Below are positions 24,381 through 34,093 of a stretch of 37,931 nt of DNA, piece after piece. The DNA lies in NCBI GenBank assembly GCA_016765685.1, contig JAESPR010000091.1, forward strand, positions 1 to 37,931. Direction: 5' to 3'. Source of the stretch: Colwellia sp. (GTDB lineage Bacteria; Pseudomonadota; Gammaproteobacteria; Enterobacterales; Alteromonadaceae). The translations under genes and the position numbers were made by a program. The first letter of the stretch is position 1. Every line of letters begins with the position of its first letter. The notes under the pieces were generated by a model that was given only the letters and a program-made list of their open reading frames with translations, was not told the origin of the DNA and ran no database searches.

Positions 24381-26981
24381 ATGGAGTTACTTCGACGCTT
24401 TAGTTTTACTCTATTATTAATGACGTTAACCACCTTGGTAGCCTGTGGTGGCGGTGATGGCAGCCTTGCTATAGATGGAAATAATATAGAGCCAGATGTT
24501 ATTACTTTATCTATAGCTAAGTCAGAAGGTGAACTTGCTGTCGCAAATGATATTATTGTGAGTGTTACTGTTATGCTAGGTGGTCAGGCTCAAACTGACA
24601 AACTAGTCACTTTCTTTTTAACTGATAGTAGCGTCGCGACCTTTTCTCCAGAAGTTGGTACAGCAGTAACTGATTCTAATGGCGTTGCTTCTATTAGGAT
24701 TAAAGCCACAAGTATTGCTGGGGGGGTTGAGATTACAGCAAATTATGGTACAGCTACCTCAGTAGTTATTGCATTTAATAGTGTAGGAGATGCTCCTGAT
24801 GGTGAAACTAGCGCTATGTTAGTTGAGTTAACGTTGTCGCCGGATAAAAATGTTTCAGCTACTAACCCTTTAACTATTACCGCAACGGTGAGGCAAGATG
24901 GTGCGCCAGTTACTGATGCGCTAGTTACTTTTACTCTGGATAATACTGACTTAGCTAGTTTTTCTCCACAAACTGGAACTGCAAATACCAATAACGAAGG
25001 GATTGCAACTATTCTTTTAACCGCTGGTGGCAGTGCTGGTGCTGGTGAAATTAGCGCATCAATTGCGGGTGTAGAACTTGCAAAAACCACCTTTGATAGC
25101 GCAGGTGACGGTAATCCTGATGACTCTCCTAATGTAGCCAATATTGCACTTTTTGCTAGCTCTCAACAGCTTGCTTCAAGTGGTGCACAAGAAATTGAGC
25201 TTATTGCTATTGCTAAGGATGTTAATAATAATTTACTTGCGGATGTTAATATTAATTTTTCTGCCGACTCGGGTGACATTGAACAAGTTAAAACACTTAC
25301 GGGTATTGATGGTAAAGCCACGGTTAAATTAAAAACTGAAGCCAATAATGCTAACCGTGTTATCACTACCATCGCTACTAGTGGTAGTGCTTCAGACTCA
25401 CTTGAAATTCAAGTGGTTGGCACTACAGTTACTTTAACAGGATCTTCTTCTTTAGCTGTCAATGATGGTAATAATTTTATAATTAAGGTGCTTGATTCTG
25501 ATGGTGAAGGCATTGCCAATACCATAGTAACACTATCTTTAACTAATGAATCCACAGACACACCAACGGGGGATATTGCTGCTATCACATTGCCTGAGTC
25601 GACTGTAACCGATCATACCGGCCAAGCAACTGTTATTGTTATTGGTACAACTGGGGGAACCAATACTATTGTAGCCGCGGCTTTAGGTGCTAATGCTGGA
25701 CAGAGTGTAGCAGTTCAAGCTGACTCATTCTTATTTACTAGTTTTACCGATGGCGTTATTATAGTGAACCCCTCTGATGATACTAATTTACCAGATGTTA
25801 AACTTGCTCCTACTGAAGCTATTATTACCTTAACTTGGTTACGTTCAGGTGTTGCGGTTGACGATGGTACTAACATTAGTTTTACCACAACCCGTGGTAC
25901 TTTAGCTGCTAATTCAGCAACAACACTTAATGGAATGGTTATAGCAAAAGTTAGCTCTAGCGATGCTGGCAAAGCATTAGTTACTTTTGTTGGTATAGAT
26001 ACTGTTGATGGTAAAAATATTGAATTAACTAACCAAATTGAGTTTGAATTTGTTGCTGATACTGCGGCTACTATTAAAGCACAAGCTTCACCAAATTCAA
26101 TTGGCCCCGATGGTCAAACATCGACTATTTCTGTGGTAGTTAAAGATGTTAATGGTAACTTAGTTAAAGGGAAAACCATTAAGTTTGAATTGACAGATAC
26201 TAGTGGAGGCTCTATTTTTCCTGCTACAGCGGTAACTGATAGTAGCGGTAGTGCTTCGACAGTTTATACCTCATTAAGTACCTCAGCGCAGGATGCTGTT
26301 ACTATTGCTACCACTGTGGTAGAAACGCCGGCTGTTACCGACACTGTTACTTTAACCGTTGCTGAACGTGGATTATTTATTTCTTTAGGGACGGGTAATA
26401 AGGTTGAAGAATTAGGCACAGACAGTTACGTTAAAGAATATGCAGTTTTTGTTACTGATGCTAACTCTAACCCGATTGCTAATGAAGTCTTAACTATCTC
26501 GGCTATTCCATATAATTACTATAAAGGTTTTTGGATCCAAACCTATGATGGTGATGAGTTTATCAGTTGGGTAGCCGTTGGTGAAAATTCTGGTGGCTCT
26601 ATTCTCAACCCTAGACACGAATGCCTTAATGAAGATGTCAATTTGGATGGTATTTTAGATGTTGGTGAAGATAACAATGGTGATGGTAAATTAACACCGG
26701 GTAATATTGTTGCTGCACAAGACTCAATTGTCACAGATGAAGATGGTCGTGCGGTTGTTCGCATTATCTATCCACAAAGTTATGCTCACTGGTCTGATAT
26801 TAAGTTAATTGCTTCTACTAAAGTAAGCGGAACAGAAAATTCAGCACAAACTATTTTTAGTCTGCCTGTTTTAGCGGCGCATGTGCTGAATGAGAATGTT
26901 TCACCACCAACACAAGGTGTAGGTACTAATGGCCCCTTTGGTTTAAGAGCTGATTGTTCGCTTAATATTTCAGATGATTGA
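24381..26981 (+). CDS. Surface lipoprotein with about seven Big_1-type Ig-like repeats
   Basis: 866 residues. The lipobox LVAC gives lipidated Cys22 followed by Gly, suggesting outer-membrane anchoring. About seven invasin-type (Big_1) Ig-like domains follow, each about 90-100 residues, recognisable by the repeated D.NG.A.v.v strand motif (DSNGVASIRIKA, NNEGIATILLTA, GIDGKATVKLKT, DHTGQATVIVIG, DSSGSASTVYTS, DEDGRAVVRIIY). The seventh is interrupted by an Asp/Asn/Gly-rich insert at about 752-774 (DVNLDGILDVGED then NNGDGKL), which looks like a calcium-binding loop. Two cysteines, one before the insert and one near the C-terminus, could pair. The protein is low in lysine and rich in Thr/Ser/Ala, as usual for adhesin-like rods. 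No catalytic domain is seen. A role in adhesion or surface structure is inferred. RBS AGGGA precedes the ATG. Confidence 0.85.
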   Translation: MELLRRFSFTLLLMTLTTLVACGGGDGSLAIDGNNIEPDVITLSIAKSEGELAVANDIIVSVTVMLGGQAQTDKLVTFFLTDSSVATFSPEVGTAVTDSNGVASIRIKATSIAGGVEITANYGTATSVVIAFNSVGDAPDGETSAMLVELTLSPDKNVSATNPLTITATVRQDGAPVTDALVTFTLDNTDLASFSPQTGTANTNNEGIATILLTAGGSAGAGEISASIAGVELAKTTFDSAGDGNPDDSPNVANIALFASSQQLASSGAQEIELIAIAKDVNNNLLADVNINFSADSGDIEQVKTLTGIDGKATVKLKTEANNANRVITTIATSGSASDSLEIQVVGTTVTLTGSSSLAVNDGNNFIIKVLDSDGEGIANTIVTLSLTNESTDTPTGDIAAITLPESTVTDHTGQATVIVIGTTGGTNTIVAAALGANAGQSVAVQADSFLFTSFTDGVIIVNPSDDTNLPDVKLAPTEAIITLTWLRSGVAVDDGTNISFTTTRGTLAANSATTLNGMVIAKVSSSDAGKALVTFVGIDTVDGKNIELTNQIEFEFVADTAATIKAQASPNSIGPDGQTSTISVVVKDVNGNLVKGKTIKFELTDTSGGSIFPATAVTDSSGSASTVYTSLSTSAQDAVTIATTVVETPAVTDTVTLTVAERGLFISLGTGNKVEELGTDSYVKEYAVFVTDANSNPIANEVLTISAIPYNYYKGFWIQTYDGDEFISWVAVGENSGGSILNPRHECLNEDVNLDGILDVGEDNNGDGKLTPGNIVAAQDSIVTDEDGRAVVRIIYPQSYAHWSDIKLIASTKVSGTENSAQTIFSLPVLAAHVLNENVSPPTQGVGTNGPFGLRADCSLNISDD

Positions 26982-27004
26982 TACCAATAAAAATTTAGCT
27001 AGGC

Positions 27005-27040
27005 TATAAAAAAAGGCACCTAAAGGAGCCTTTTTTTATA
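27005..27040. terminator. Bidirectional terminator between converging genes
   Basis: TATAAAAAAAGGC (27005-27017) pairs with GCCTTTTTTTATA (27028-27040), with an inner CC/GG stem and one mismatch around the loop TAAA. A-tract and T-tract on either side make it work in both directions, matching its place between the Ig-like lipoprotein and the arginase-family gene. Confidence 0.92.
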
Positions 27041-27065
27041 GCTGCTTATACCTAAATAGGTTCCT

Positions 27066-28175
27066 TTAGTTGTTAGCTAACTGCTGCAATAAAAATGCCG
27101 AAATTTCACCAGCCACTTTTAAAGTTTTATCACGGCTAACTTCCCCTTGACCTGAGCTATCCGTAAATGGCGCTATTTCCATCATGTCTGCACCTGTTAT
27201 CGGGTATTTTGCAGCGATGGCGCGTAATATTGCCATCGCTTCATTGGGTGTTAATCCATCAGGCTCTGGCGTGCCTGTAGCGCTGGCGAAACTGTCGTCA
27301 ATGGCGTCAATGTCAAAACTAACATAAAGCTCATCAATATTTTGTGCCGCTAACTGGATAAGAATATTATCAATAACTTTTTCAATACCTAACTCTTTTA
27401 TCTCAATAGCCCAATGCTGTTTCACGCCAAAAGTTTGCTCCCAATGACTTTTAGGTTTACCCGTTGAGCGTATGCCAACTTGAATTAAATGTTCAGGTGC
27501 GGGTAAGTCAGCTAAAATATGGGTGCACCAAGAGCCAAAACATAAATCAATACCTAAACGCTCTACAAGCAAGTCAGTGTGGGCATCAAAGTGAATAATA
27601 GCGGTGCGCTTACCTTGTTTTTTCTTTGCTTGTAAATAGGCTTTAGTTAATGGATAACTGACACTGTGATCACCACCCAAACCGAAAATACCTTTATCTG
27701 GAAAAGCGGCGTAGAAATCATGTAAAACATCTTCAGTGATACTTAGTGGGCTAACACAAAGTTCACTTTGTGGGTCTTGATAAAGCGCTTTGCGGCAATT
27801 GGACAAAGTTGCTTCATTTAAGTATTTGTCTGACAGCAAATGTGGAATGACACGAATATCACCCAAATCGAAAGTGTTTAAATCCGGGTAACTTTTAAGC
27901 AAGGTAGTGCGCAGAAATAAAGGCCCCCAATTAGCGCCCCGTAATATTCCACCACCACAATCCGATGCTACACCTAAAATAATGGCACTAGATGCCCCTG
28001 GTAGCTTGTCTAATGAACTTTTCCATAAATTATCTATATCACTTGCTTGACCAAACATTGTTTGATGTAGCTGCTCTTTACGCTCTTTCGCGGTATTAAC
28101 GGTAAAAACTCCATTGCCGGGCGGACATAGACATTGTATTAATTTATCTTTAAATTGTGCGGTCAATTGCGGCAT
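27066..28175 (-). CDS. Arginase/agmatinase-family manganese ureohydrolase
   Basis: 369 residues, longer than typical agmatinases because of about 60 extra N-terminal residues before the core start AIILGVASDCGG. All metal-binding motifs are present: GGDHS, FDAHTD, and SFDIDAID, followed by ATGTPEPDGLTPNEA, the typical post-ligand loop. These hold two Mn ions that hydrolyse a guanidino or formimino group to release urea or formamide. Substrate could be agmatine, arginine, formiminoglutamate or another guanidino compound; there are no histidine-utilisation or polyamine genes beside it. No signal peptide, so probably cytoplasmic. It converges on the Ig-like lipoprotein gene and shares a long upstream gap with topA, with no good ribosome-binding site seen (CGGGAT only). 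Confidence 0.85.
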   Translation of the reverse strand: MPQLTAQFKDKLIQCLCPPGNGVFTVNTAKERKEQLHQTMFGQASDIDNLWKSSLDKLPGASSAIILGVASDCGGGILRGANWGPLFLRTTLLKSYPDLNTFDLGDIRVIPHLLSDKYLNEATLSNCRKALYQDPQSELCVSPLSITEDVLHDFYAAFPDKGIFGLGGDHSVSYPLTKAYLQAKKKQGKRTAIIHFDAHTDLLVERLGIDLCFGSWCTHILADLPAPEHLIQVGIRSTGKPKSHWEQTFGVKQHWAIEIKELGIEKVIDNILIQLAAQNIDELYVSFDIDAIDDSFASATGTPEPDGLTPNEAMAILRAIAAKYPITGADMMEIAPFTDSSGQGEVSRDKTLKVAGEISAFLLQQLANN

Positions 28176-28585
28176 TTTTTATCCCGTTAAATAGGTAGGT
28201 TATAAGATCAATTTTAATTTTTTAGTATTTAACTCTTATTTTTTTTAACAAAGTCGACTATGATTGCGCAGAAAATAGAGTTAAGTATTTTAAGTAAGCT
28301 TGGTAGGTAAGCTTTATCTGGGTATTATAGCCAAAAGCAGCAAGTAGTTGTAGACGCGATGGTCAGCAGAAAAAATAAATGCTTGTCAATTTGCATATTT
28401 ATAGATATATGTATAAATAGGTATGCAATCATATTTTTTAAATGAACCAAATTTAAGCGCTGTTTGAATGAGATTAAAGAGCATGCTCGCACTTTCTAAC
28501 TCAAACAGTAAATGAATAAAAAAACAAAAATAAATTTATCTTTTTATTCAGATAAACGGTCGAATTAGCAGGAATACAAATTTTT
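28176..28585. other. 410-base divergent regulatory gap before topA
   Basis: This region serves the minus-strand arginase-family gene and topA. It contains no credible gene; two short plus-strand frames of 16 and 28 codons lack ribosome-binding sites. It holds AAGCTT repeated at about 28298 and 28309 and an AT-rich dyad at 28391-28428. A promoter for topA, whose transcription usually responds to supercoiling, is expected here but I cannot place it with confidence. Confidence 0.6.
28391..28428. promoter_or_regulatory. AT-rich dyad upstream of topA
   Basis: TTGCATA plus TTTATA (28391 onward) is mirrored by TATAAAT and TATGCAA ending at 28428, with a four-base bulge on one arm and an AT-only centre. 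It could be an operator or an easily melting, supercoiling-sensitive site. Shape seen directly; function is a guess. Confidence 0.35.
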
Positions 28586-31249
28586 ATGGCAAAATCATTG
28601 GTTATTGTCGAGTCGCCAGCAAAAGCGAAAACAATTAATAAATATTTAGGAAAAGACTTTATTGTTAAGTCGAGTGTTGGTCACATACGTGACTTGCCCC
28701 ATAGCAGCACGGGTAAAAAAGTAGCGACTAAATCACCGGCTGAAGTGCGTAAAATGGCACCAGAAGCGAAAGCTAAATATAAAGCTAAACGTGATAAACA
28801 AGCGCTTGTTAACCGTATGGGCATTGACCCAGAGAAAAACTGGGCAGCTAATTATCAAATTCTTCCCGGCAAAGAAAAAGTTGTTGCTGAACTTAAAAAG
28901 CTTGCGGATAAAGCTGACATCATCTATCTCGCAACCGATTTGGATCGCGAGGGAGAGGCGATTGCTTGGCATTTAAAAGAAATTATTGGTGGTGATGATG
29001 ACAAGTTTCGCCGCGTGGTTTTTAACGAAATAACTGAAAGCTCTATTCAGCAGGCATTCTCTACCCCAGGTGAACTCAGTATGCCCGGTGTTAATGCTCA
29101 ACAAGCACGTCGATTTCTTGATCGCGTGGTTGGCTTTATGGTTAGCCCGCTATTGTGGAAAAAAGTGGCTCGTGGTTTATCGGCAGGGCGGGTGCAATCG
29201 GTTGCGGTTAAATTAGTGGTTGAAAAAGAACGTGAAATTAAAGCTTTTGATCCGAAAGAGTTTTGGGAGATTAGTGCTGATACGCATGCAACGTCATCGG
29301 TAAGTAAAGGGCAATCATTAGCCTTAGATGTGACTCATCATAATGGTAAAGCCTTTAAACCTACCAATAAAACCGATGCGGACAGTGCCTTAGCGATATT
29401 AAAGTCAGCTGATTATGCGGTTAGTAAACGTGAAGACAGGCCTTCAAAAAGTACCCCTTCAGCGCCGTTTATTACCTCTACATTACAACAAGCGGCGAGT
29501 ACTAAATTAGGTTATGGTGTCAAGCGTACTATGGGCTTGGCTCAGCGTTTGTATGAAGCAGGTCACATCACTTATATGCGTACCGACTCTACTAATTTAA
29601 GTAAAGATGCGGTTGATATGTGTCGTACTTTTATCAGTAAAAGTTTTGGCGAAAACTATTTACCTGAAAAGCCGAAAGTTTATGGCTCGAAAGCCGGCGC
29701 GCAAGAAGCGCATGAGGCGATTCGTCCGTCAAATGTAAAAGTTGAATCTGCTTTTATGGATGGCATTGACGCCGATGCTGAAAAACTTTATGACTTAATT
29801 TGGCGTCAGTTTGTTGCTTGTCAAATGACTGCAGCACGTTACACCGTAAGCACCTTAACTATTAGTGCCGCTAGCTTTGATTTAAAAGCCAAAGGTCGAG
29901 TAATGCAATTTGATGGTTGGACGCGTGTACATCCTCAACTTGCCAAAGGCGACGATAGACACTTACCTGATTTAGCGGTAGGTGAGGTGTTAGCGTTAGA
30001 TAATCTGAATGCAAGTCAACACTTTACCAAGCCGCCAGCTCGTTTTGGTGAGGCTTCGTTAGTAAAAGAATTAGAAAAGCGCTCCATTGGTCGTCCATCA
30101 ACGTACGCTTCAATCATTTCAACTATTCAAGATAGAGGTTACGCACGTTTAGATAAAAAGCGCTTTTACGCTGAAAAAATGGGTGAAATTGTTACCGATA
30201 GTTTATCAATGAGTTTTGAAAAACTAATGAGTTATGATTTCACCGCCAACATGGAGCAAGAGCTTGATGCCATTGCGATTGGCGAACTAGACTGGAAAGG
30301 TGTATTAGATAAATTTTATAAGAGTTTCAGCAAAAATCTCACCTTAGCGAACAAAGATGTTGATGATGGCGGAATGCGTAATAACGCGCCCATATTAACG
30401 GATATTGATTGCCCAACTTGTAATCGTAAAATGGGTATTAGAACCGCGTCAACAGGTGTATTTATGGGCTGTTCTGGTTATGCATTACCACCAAAAGAGC
30501 GCTGTACCACCACCATGAATTTAACGCCGGGTGAAGAAGCGGTTAGTGTTTTGGCTGAAGATCAAGAAACCGAAGCGTTGCGTGCAATGCATCGTTGTCA
30601 ACAATGTAATACCGCCATGGACAGTTACTTGATTGATGAAACCCGTAAGTTGCATGTATGTGGTAACAATCCTGTTTGTGATGGCATTGAAGTAGAGCAG
30701 GGCACCTTTAAAATAAAAGGTTACGACGGTCCAGTACTAGAGTGTGATCGCTGTGAAGCTGACATGGAATTAAAATCAGGCCGTTTTGGTAAGTATTTTG
30801 ATTGTACCAATGCTGATTGTAAAAACACTCGAAAACTACTCGCTAATGGTGAAGCTGCGCCGCCAAAAGAAGATCCGGTGCAACTACCTGAATTAGCGTG
30901 TGAAAAATCAGATGCACATTTTGTGCTGCGTGATGGTGCTGCGGGTATATTTTTGGCAGCTAATACGTTTCCTCGCTCGCGTGAAACACGTGCACCAAAA
31001 GTAGCGGAGTTAAAACGTTTTAGAGATCGAATTTCCGCTAAATTTTACTACTTAGCGGATGCACCAGAGCAAGATAATAAAGGAAACTTAGCCGTTATTC
31101 GTTATAGCCGTAAAACTAAAGAGCAGTATGTTATGACTGAAGTTGATGGTAAAGCGACTGGTTGGACGGCAAAATATATTGATAATAAGTGGATAGAAGA
31201 TATCCCTAAACCTAAGAAAAAAGCTATTAAAAAGAAAGTAAAAAAGTAA
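28586..31249 (+). CDS. topA: DNA topoisomerase I
   Basis: 887 residues, near the length of E. coli TopA. The N-terminal Toprim domain has [11 protein letters not shown] (catalytic Glu9) and [16 protein letters not shown] (metal-binding acidic residues). The active-site tyrosine is Tyr330 in [10 protein letters not shown]. Three zinc-ribbon segments follow near the C-terminus: CPTCNRKMG with [13 protein letters not shown] with CGNNPVCDG, and CDRCEADME with CTNADCKN. A strongly basic tail ([13 protein letters not shown]) ends the protein. It relaxes negative supercoils by single-strand passage and keeps global supercoiling in balance. It sits in the conserved sohB-topA-cysB neighbourhood, though other genes intervene on both sides. 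The ATG at 28586 is preceded by AGGAA at a reasonable distance. All hallmark residues are present. Confidence 0.97.
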   Translation: MAKSLVIVESPAKAKTINKYLGKDFIVKSSVGHIRDLPHSSTGKKVATKSPAEVRKMAPEAKAKYKAKRDKQALVNRMGIDPEKNWAANYQILPGKEKVVAELKKLADKADIIYLATDLDREGEAIAWHLKEIIGGDDDKFRRVVFNEITESSIQQAFSTPGELSMPGVNAQQARRFLDRVVGFMVSPLLWKKVARGLSAGRVQSVAVKLVVEKEREIKAFDPKEFWEISADTHATSSVSKGQSLALDVTHHNGKAFKPTNKTDADSALAILKSADYAVSKREDRPSKSTPSAPFITSTLQQAASTKLGYGVKRTMGLAQRLYEAGHITYMRTDSTNLSKDAVDMCRTFISKSFGENYLPEKPKVYGSKAGAQEAHEAIRPSNVKVESAFMDGIDADAEKLYDLIWRQFVACQMTAARYTVSTLTISAASFDLKAKGRVMQFDGWTRVHPQLAKGDDRHLPDLAVGEVLALDNLNASQHFTKPPARFGEASLVKELEKRSIGRPSTYASIISTIQDRGYARLDKKRFYAEKMGEIVTDSLSMSFEKLMSYDFTANMEQELDAIAIGELDWKGVLDKFYKSFSKNLTLANKDVDDGGMRNNAPILTDIDCPTCNRKMGIRTASTGVFMGCSGYALPPKERCTTTMNLTPGEEAVSVLAEDQETEALRAMHRCQQCNTAMDSYLIDETRKLHVCGNNPVCDGIEVEQGTFKIKGYDGPVLECDRCEADMELKSGRFGKYFDCTNADCKNTRKLLANGEAAPPKEDPVQLPELACEKSDAHFVLRDGAAGIFLAANTFPRSRETRAPKVAELKRFRDRISAKFYYLADAPEQDNKGNLAVIRYSRKTKEQYVMTEVDGKATGWTAKYIDNKWIEDIPKPKKKAIKKKVKK

Positions 31250-31363
31250 GTTTAGAGTAAGAAAATTTGCGAGTTACGAGTGCACGCTCAATGTGGTGTA
31301 CTTGTATCTCGATACTAAAAATATGCCAATTTATTTCGTGCCTAGGCAGATTGCTCAGGTTCA

Positions 31364-31399
31364 AATGTAGGTTGGGCTTCAGCCCATCAAATTGATGGT
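31364..31399 (+). repeat. REP-like element with GTAG head, downstream of topA
   Basis: AAATGTAGGT leads into the perfect hairpin TGGGC, TTCA, GCCCA (31373-31386), followed by a second palindrome CCATCAA, A, TTGATGG. The GTAG-plus-hairpin form is that of REP sequences, and the same AAATGTAGGT head begins the element before dnaJ (631-640). Confidence 0.55.
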
Positions 31400-31410
31400 A
31401 ATTCTTTATT

Positions 31411-31439
31411 AAAAGATGCCGTACTTATCGGTGTTTTTT
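31411..31439 (+). terminator. Terminator for topA
   Basis: AAAAGATGCCG (31411-31421) pairs with CGGTGTTTTTT (31429-31439) at all 11 positions, three of them G-T wobbles, around TACTTAT. The right arm supplies the T-run. It lies between converging topA and the small minus-strand gene. Confidence 0.65.
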
Positions 31440-31482
31440 ACAATATGATTGATTTATCCTGACTAAATATTCTTAATGTTGC

Positions 31483-31851
31483 TTACTCAAGCCCTTCTAG
31501 TTTATCAATTATTTGTCTTGCTTGTGCTATGGTACAATCAGTTTTCGCCATTAACGCACTCACGGTAACCTCTGCTAACATTGATGCTATTTTCAACAAC
31601 TCGTTTTGGCTTAAATGTCGGTATTGGCTTTTCAATAATGCTGTTAGCCATAACCAACTTGGTTCATCTGATTGTTCAATGAAAGCTATGATAGCTTGTA
31701 GTTGCTCAAAATTGGCTTTGAGCTGCCAATGGCGAGAGCGACCAATACGGTGAAGATCACAACCTTGTTGTCTTATATGAGCTTTCAACGTGTAAGCTTT
31801 CATGGTTCGACGCAAGAAAGAGGGTAAGGTGATAACGTTAATTTTCGCCAT
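31483..31851 (-). CDS. Small protein resembling the RRF_GI (ribosome recycling factor-like) family
   Basis: 122 residues. The N-terminal half reads LPSFLRRTMKAYTLKAHIRQ, QGCDLHRIGRSRHWQL, a pattern I associate with the short 'ribosome recycling factor family' proteins of Shewanella and relatives (Pfam RRF_GI), which are not the true Frr recycling factor. The C-terminal half is helical and ends CTIAQARQIIDKLEGLE. No membrane span or signal. Function in that family is not established. It converges on topA across a terminator and REP-like element and lies 145 bases downstream of the 255-residue gene on the same strand, so the two could be co-transcribed. Family recall is moderate; it could be simply a conserved hypothetical. 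Confidence 0.6.
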   Translation of the reverse strand: MAKINVITLPSFLRRTMKAYTLKAHIRQQGCDLHRIGRSRHWQLKANFEQLQAIIAFIEQSDEPSWLWLTALLKSQYRHLSQNELLKIASMLAEVTVSALMAKTDCTIAQARQIIDKLEGLE

Positions 31852-31996
31852 GTTTTTATCTGCTAGGCTAGGTTGTTGCTGTGTTTATGCTCACTCTTCT
31901 ACATCTCTGGAATCGTAAGCTACCGTAAATTCTGTACATAAAAGCCAGCAATAGCGGACTTGGTTTTTTAGGCTTATCAATAGGGTAATGCTGATA

Positions 31997-32764
31997 TTAC
32001 CATTTCTTTTTTGGTTGAAATAAAACATCCAATTCATTTTCTTCATCTTTAGCTTTTCTGGCCGCGTCAGAAGCATTCGTTATTTTCAATGCGTCGGTGA
32101 TTTCTATTAATTGCGCGGAAATTTCAGCATGTTTAGTGGTGGTGTACTCTGTTTTCATGGGATGATTAGTTAACGTTTGTAATGCTTTTTCAAAGTATTG
32201 GCGAGCCGAACCGAGCATTTCTTTGCTTTGTGCCTGAGAGCCTCGTTTAGTTAAACTTTCAATGTTTATTTTCAATTGCATCGCATCTAAACGCTGATCT
32301 TCTTGTGTGAATGTTTGCGCATCAAGGATGCCTCTACTTTGCTCAGATTTTAAGGTCGCTCGCAACTTTTTGATACATTGCAAAATGGCCAGTATTTGTT
32401 GTTCATTATCAGGCAAGATAAAACTATCTTCACTGTTTTGGTTAGCCGCTAAATCTTCAGCAGCTTCTAAACGAGCTTTTATTTCATTAATTCTACTTCT
32501 AATGGCTTTTACGTTAGGCATCAGCTCACGCATTATTTTCGCGGCATTTAAACTTCTTCGGTTTAAAATTTTCACCAAATTGGGGCTAGAGGGTAAACTA
32601 GCCAAATTAAGGATAAGCGCTTCGCTTTCATCGATAATTGCTTTTTGTTTAGCGACTTTAACTCTTTTCTCTGCTTCTTGTTTTTCTTTGTGCTGTTGGA
32701 TAGCACTAACAACAACAACAAAAATAATTAAGGCAATGATTAAACCTACGATAATAGCGACCAT
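31997..32764 (-). CDS. Hypothetical membrane-anchored coiled-coil protein
   Basis: 255 residues. A single N-terminal membrane span (VAIIVGLIIALIIFVVVVSAI, about 2-22, quoted only in part as its core) is followed by a long charged helical region rich in Lys, Glu, Gln, Ala and Leu with heptad-like spacing, so a cytoplasmic coiled coil is expected. A late TPR-like stretch (SARQYFEKALQTLTNHP) could be a helical hairpin. The last residues LDVLFQPKKKW are basic. No enzymatic motif is present. It is divergent from cysB, sharing a 273-base gap. I recall comparable genes beside cysB in related Alteromonadales but no function for them. Confidence 0.7.
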   Translation of the reverse strand: MVAIIVGLIIALIIFVVVVSAIQQHKEKQEAEKRVKVAKQKAIIDESEALILNLASLPSSPNLVKILNRRSLNAAKIMRELMPNVKAIRSRINEIKARLEAAEDLAANQNSEDSFILPDNEQQILAILQCIKKLRATLKSEQSRGILDAQTFTQEDQRLDAMQLKINIESLTKRGSQAQSKEMLGSARQYFEKALQTLTNHPMKTEYTTTKHAEISAQLIEITDALKITNASDAARKAKDEENELDVLFQPKKKW

Positions 32765-33028
32765 GTTTAGCTCTTATTTTATAATAATGTGAACGACTTT
32801 AAGCAGTCTACAAAAAATGTCATGTTTAGCAAAGCGTAACTTACATTTAATTATGATATTTATAGGGATAACTCAATTTTCATCATAAATTATAAAGTAG
32901 TTTCAAAAAATCTTTAGTCTTTTTCCATAATTGTTGAATTAAATGTACAAAAATGAATTTTCATATGGAATAAATGTTCAATTAAGTATATTATTTTGGT
33001 CTAAGAGAGTTCCTATTCTACGTTTTAA

Positions 33029-34012
<984 letters not shown>

Positions 34013-34026
34013 CAGTCAACAGCTTT

Positions 34027-34085
34027 AAGTTCTAAGCTACTAAAAGTAGAGTTTGTACCTCTTGAAGCTTATAACTTATCGCTTG
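34027..34085. terminator. Hairpin in the convergent cysB-sdaA junction
   Basis: AAGTTCTAAGCT (34027-34038) pairs with AGCTTATAACTT (34066-34077) at 11 of 12 positions. The sequence then continues into TAACTTATCGCTTG (34072-34085), the inverse of the 14-mer found between fadD and yciK. Probably a bidirectional terminator built from a dispersed repeat. Confidence 0.5.
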
Positions 34086-34093
34086 CGGTTGAA

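Noticed and set aside
27066..28175. Calling the arginase-family gene hutG
   Set aside because: No hutU, hutH or hutI lies nearby, and the metal motifs are common to the whole superfamily, so a specific symbol is not justified.
28359..28445. A 28-codon hydrophobic frame in the gap before topA
   Set aside because: It spans the AT-rich dyad, whose composition alone gives Ile/Phe/Tyr codons, and no ribosome-binding site is present.
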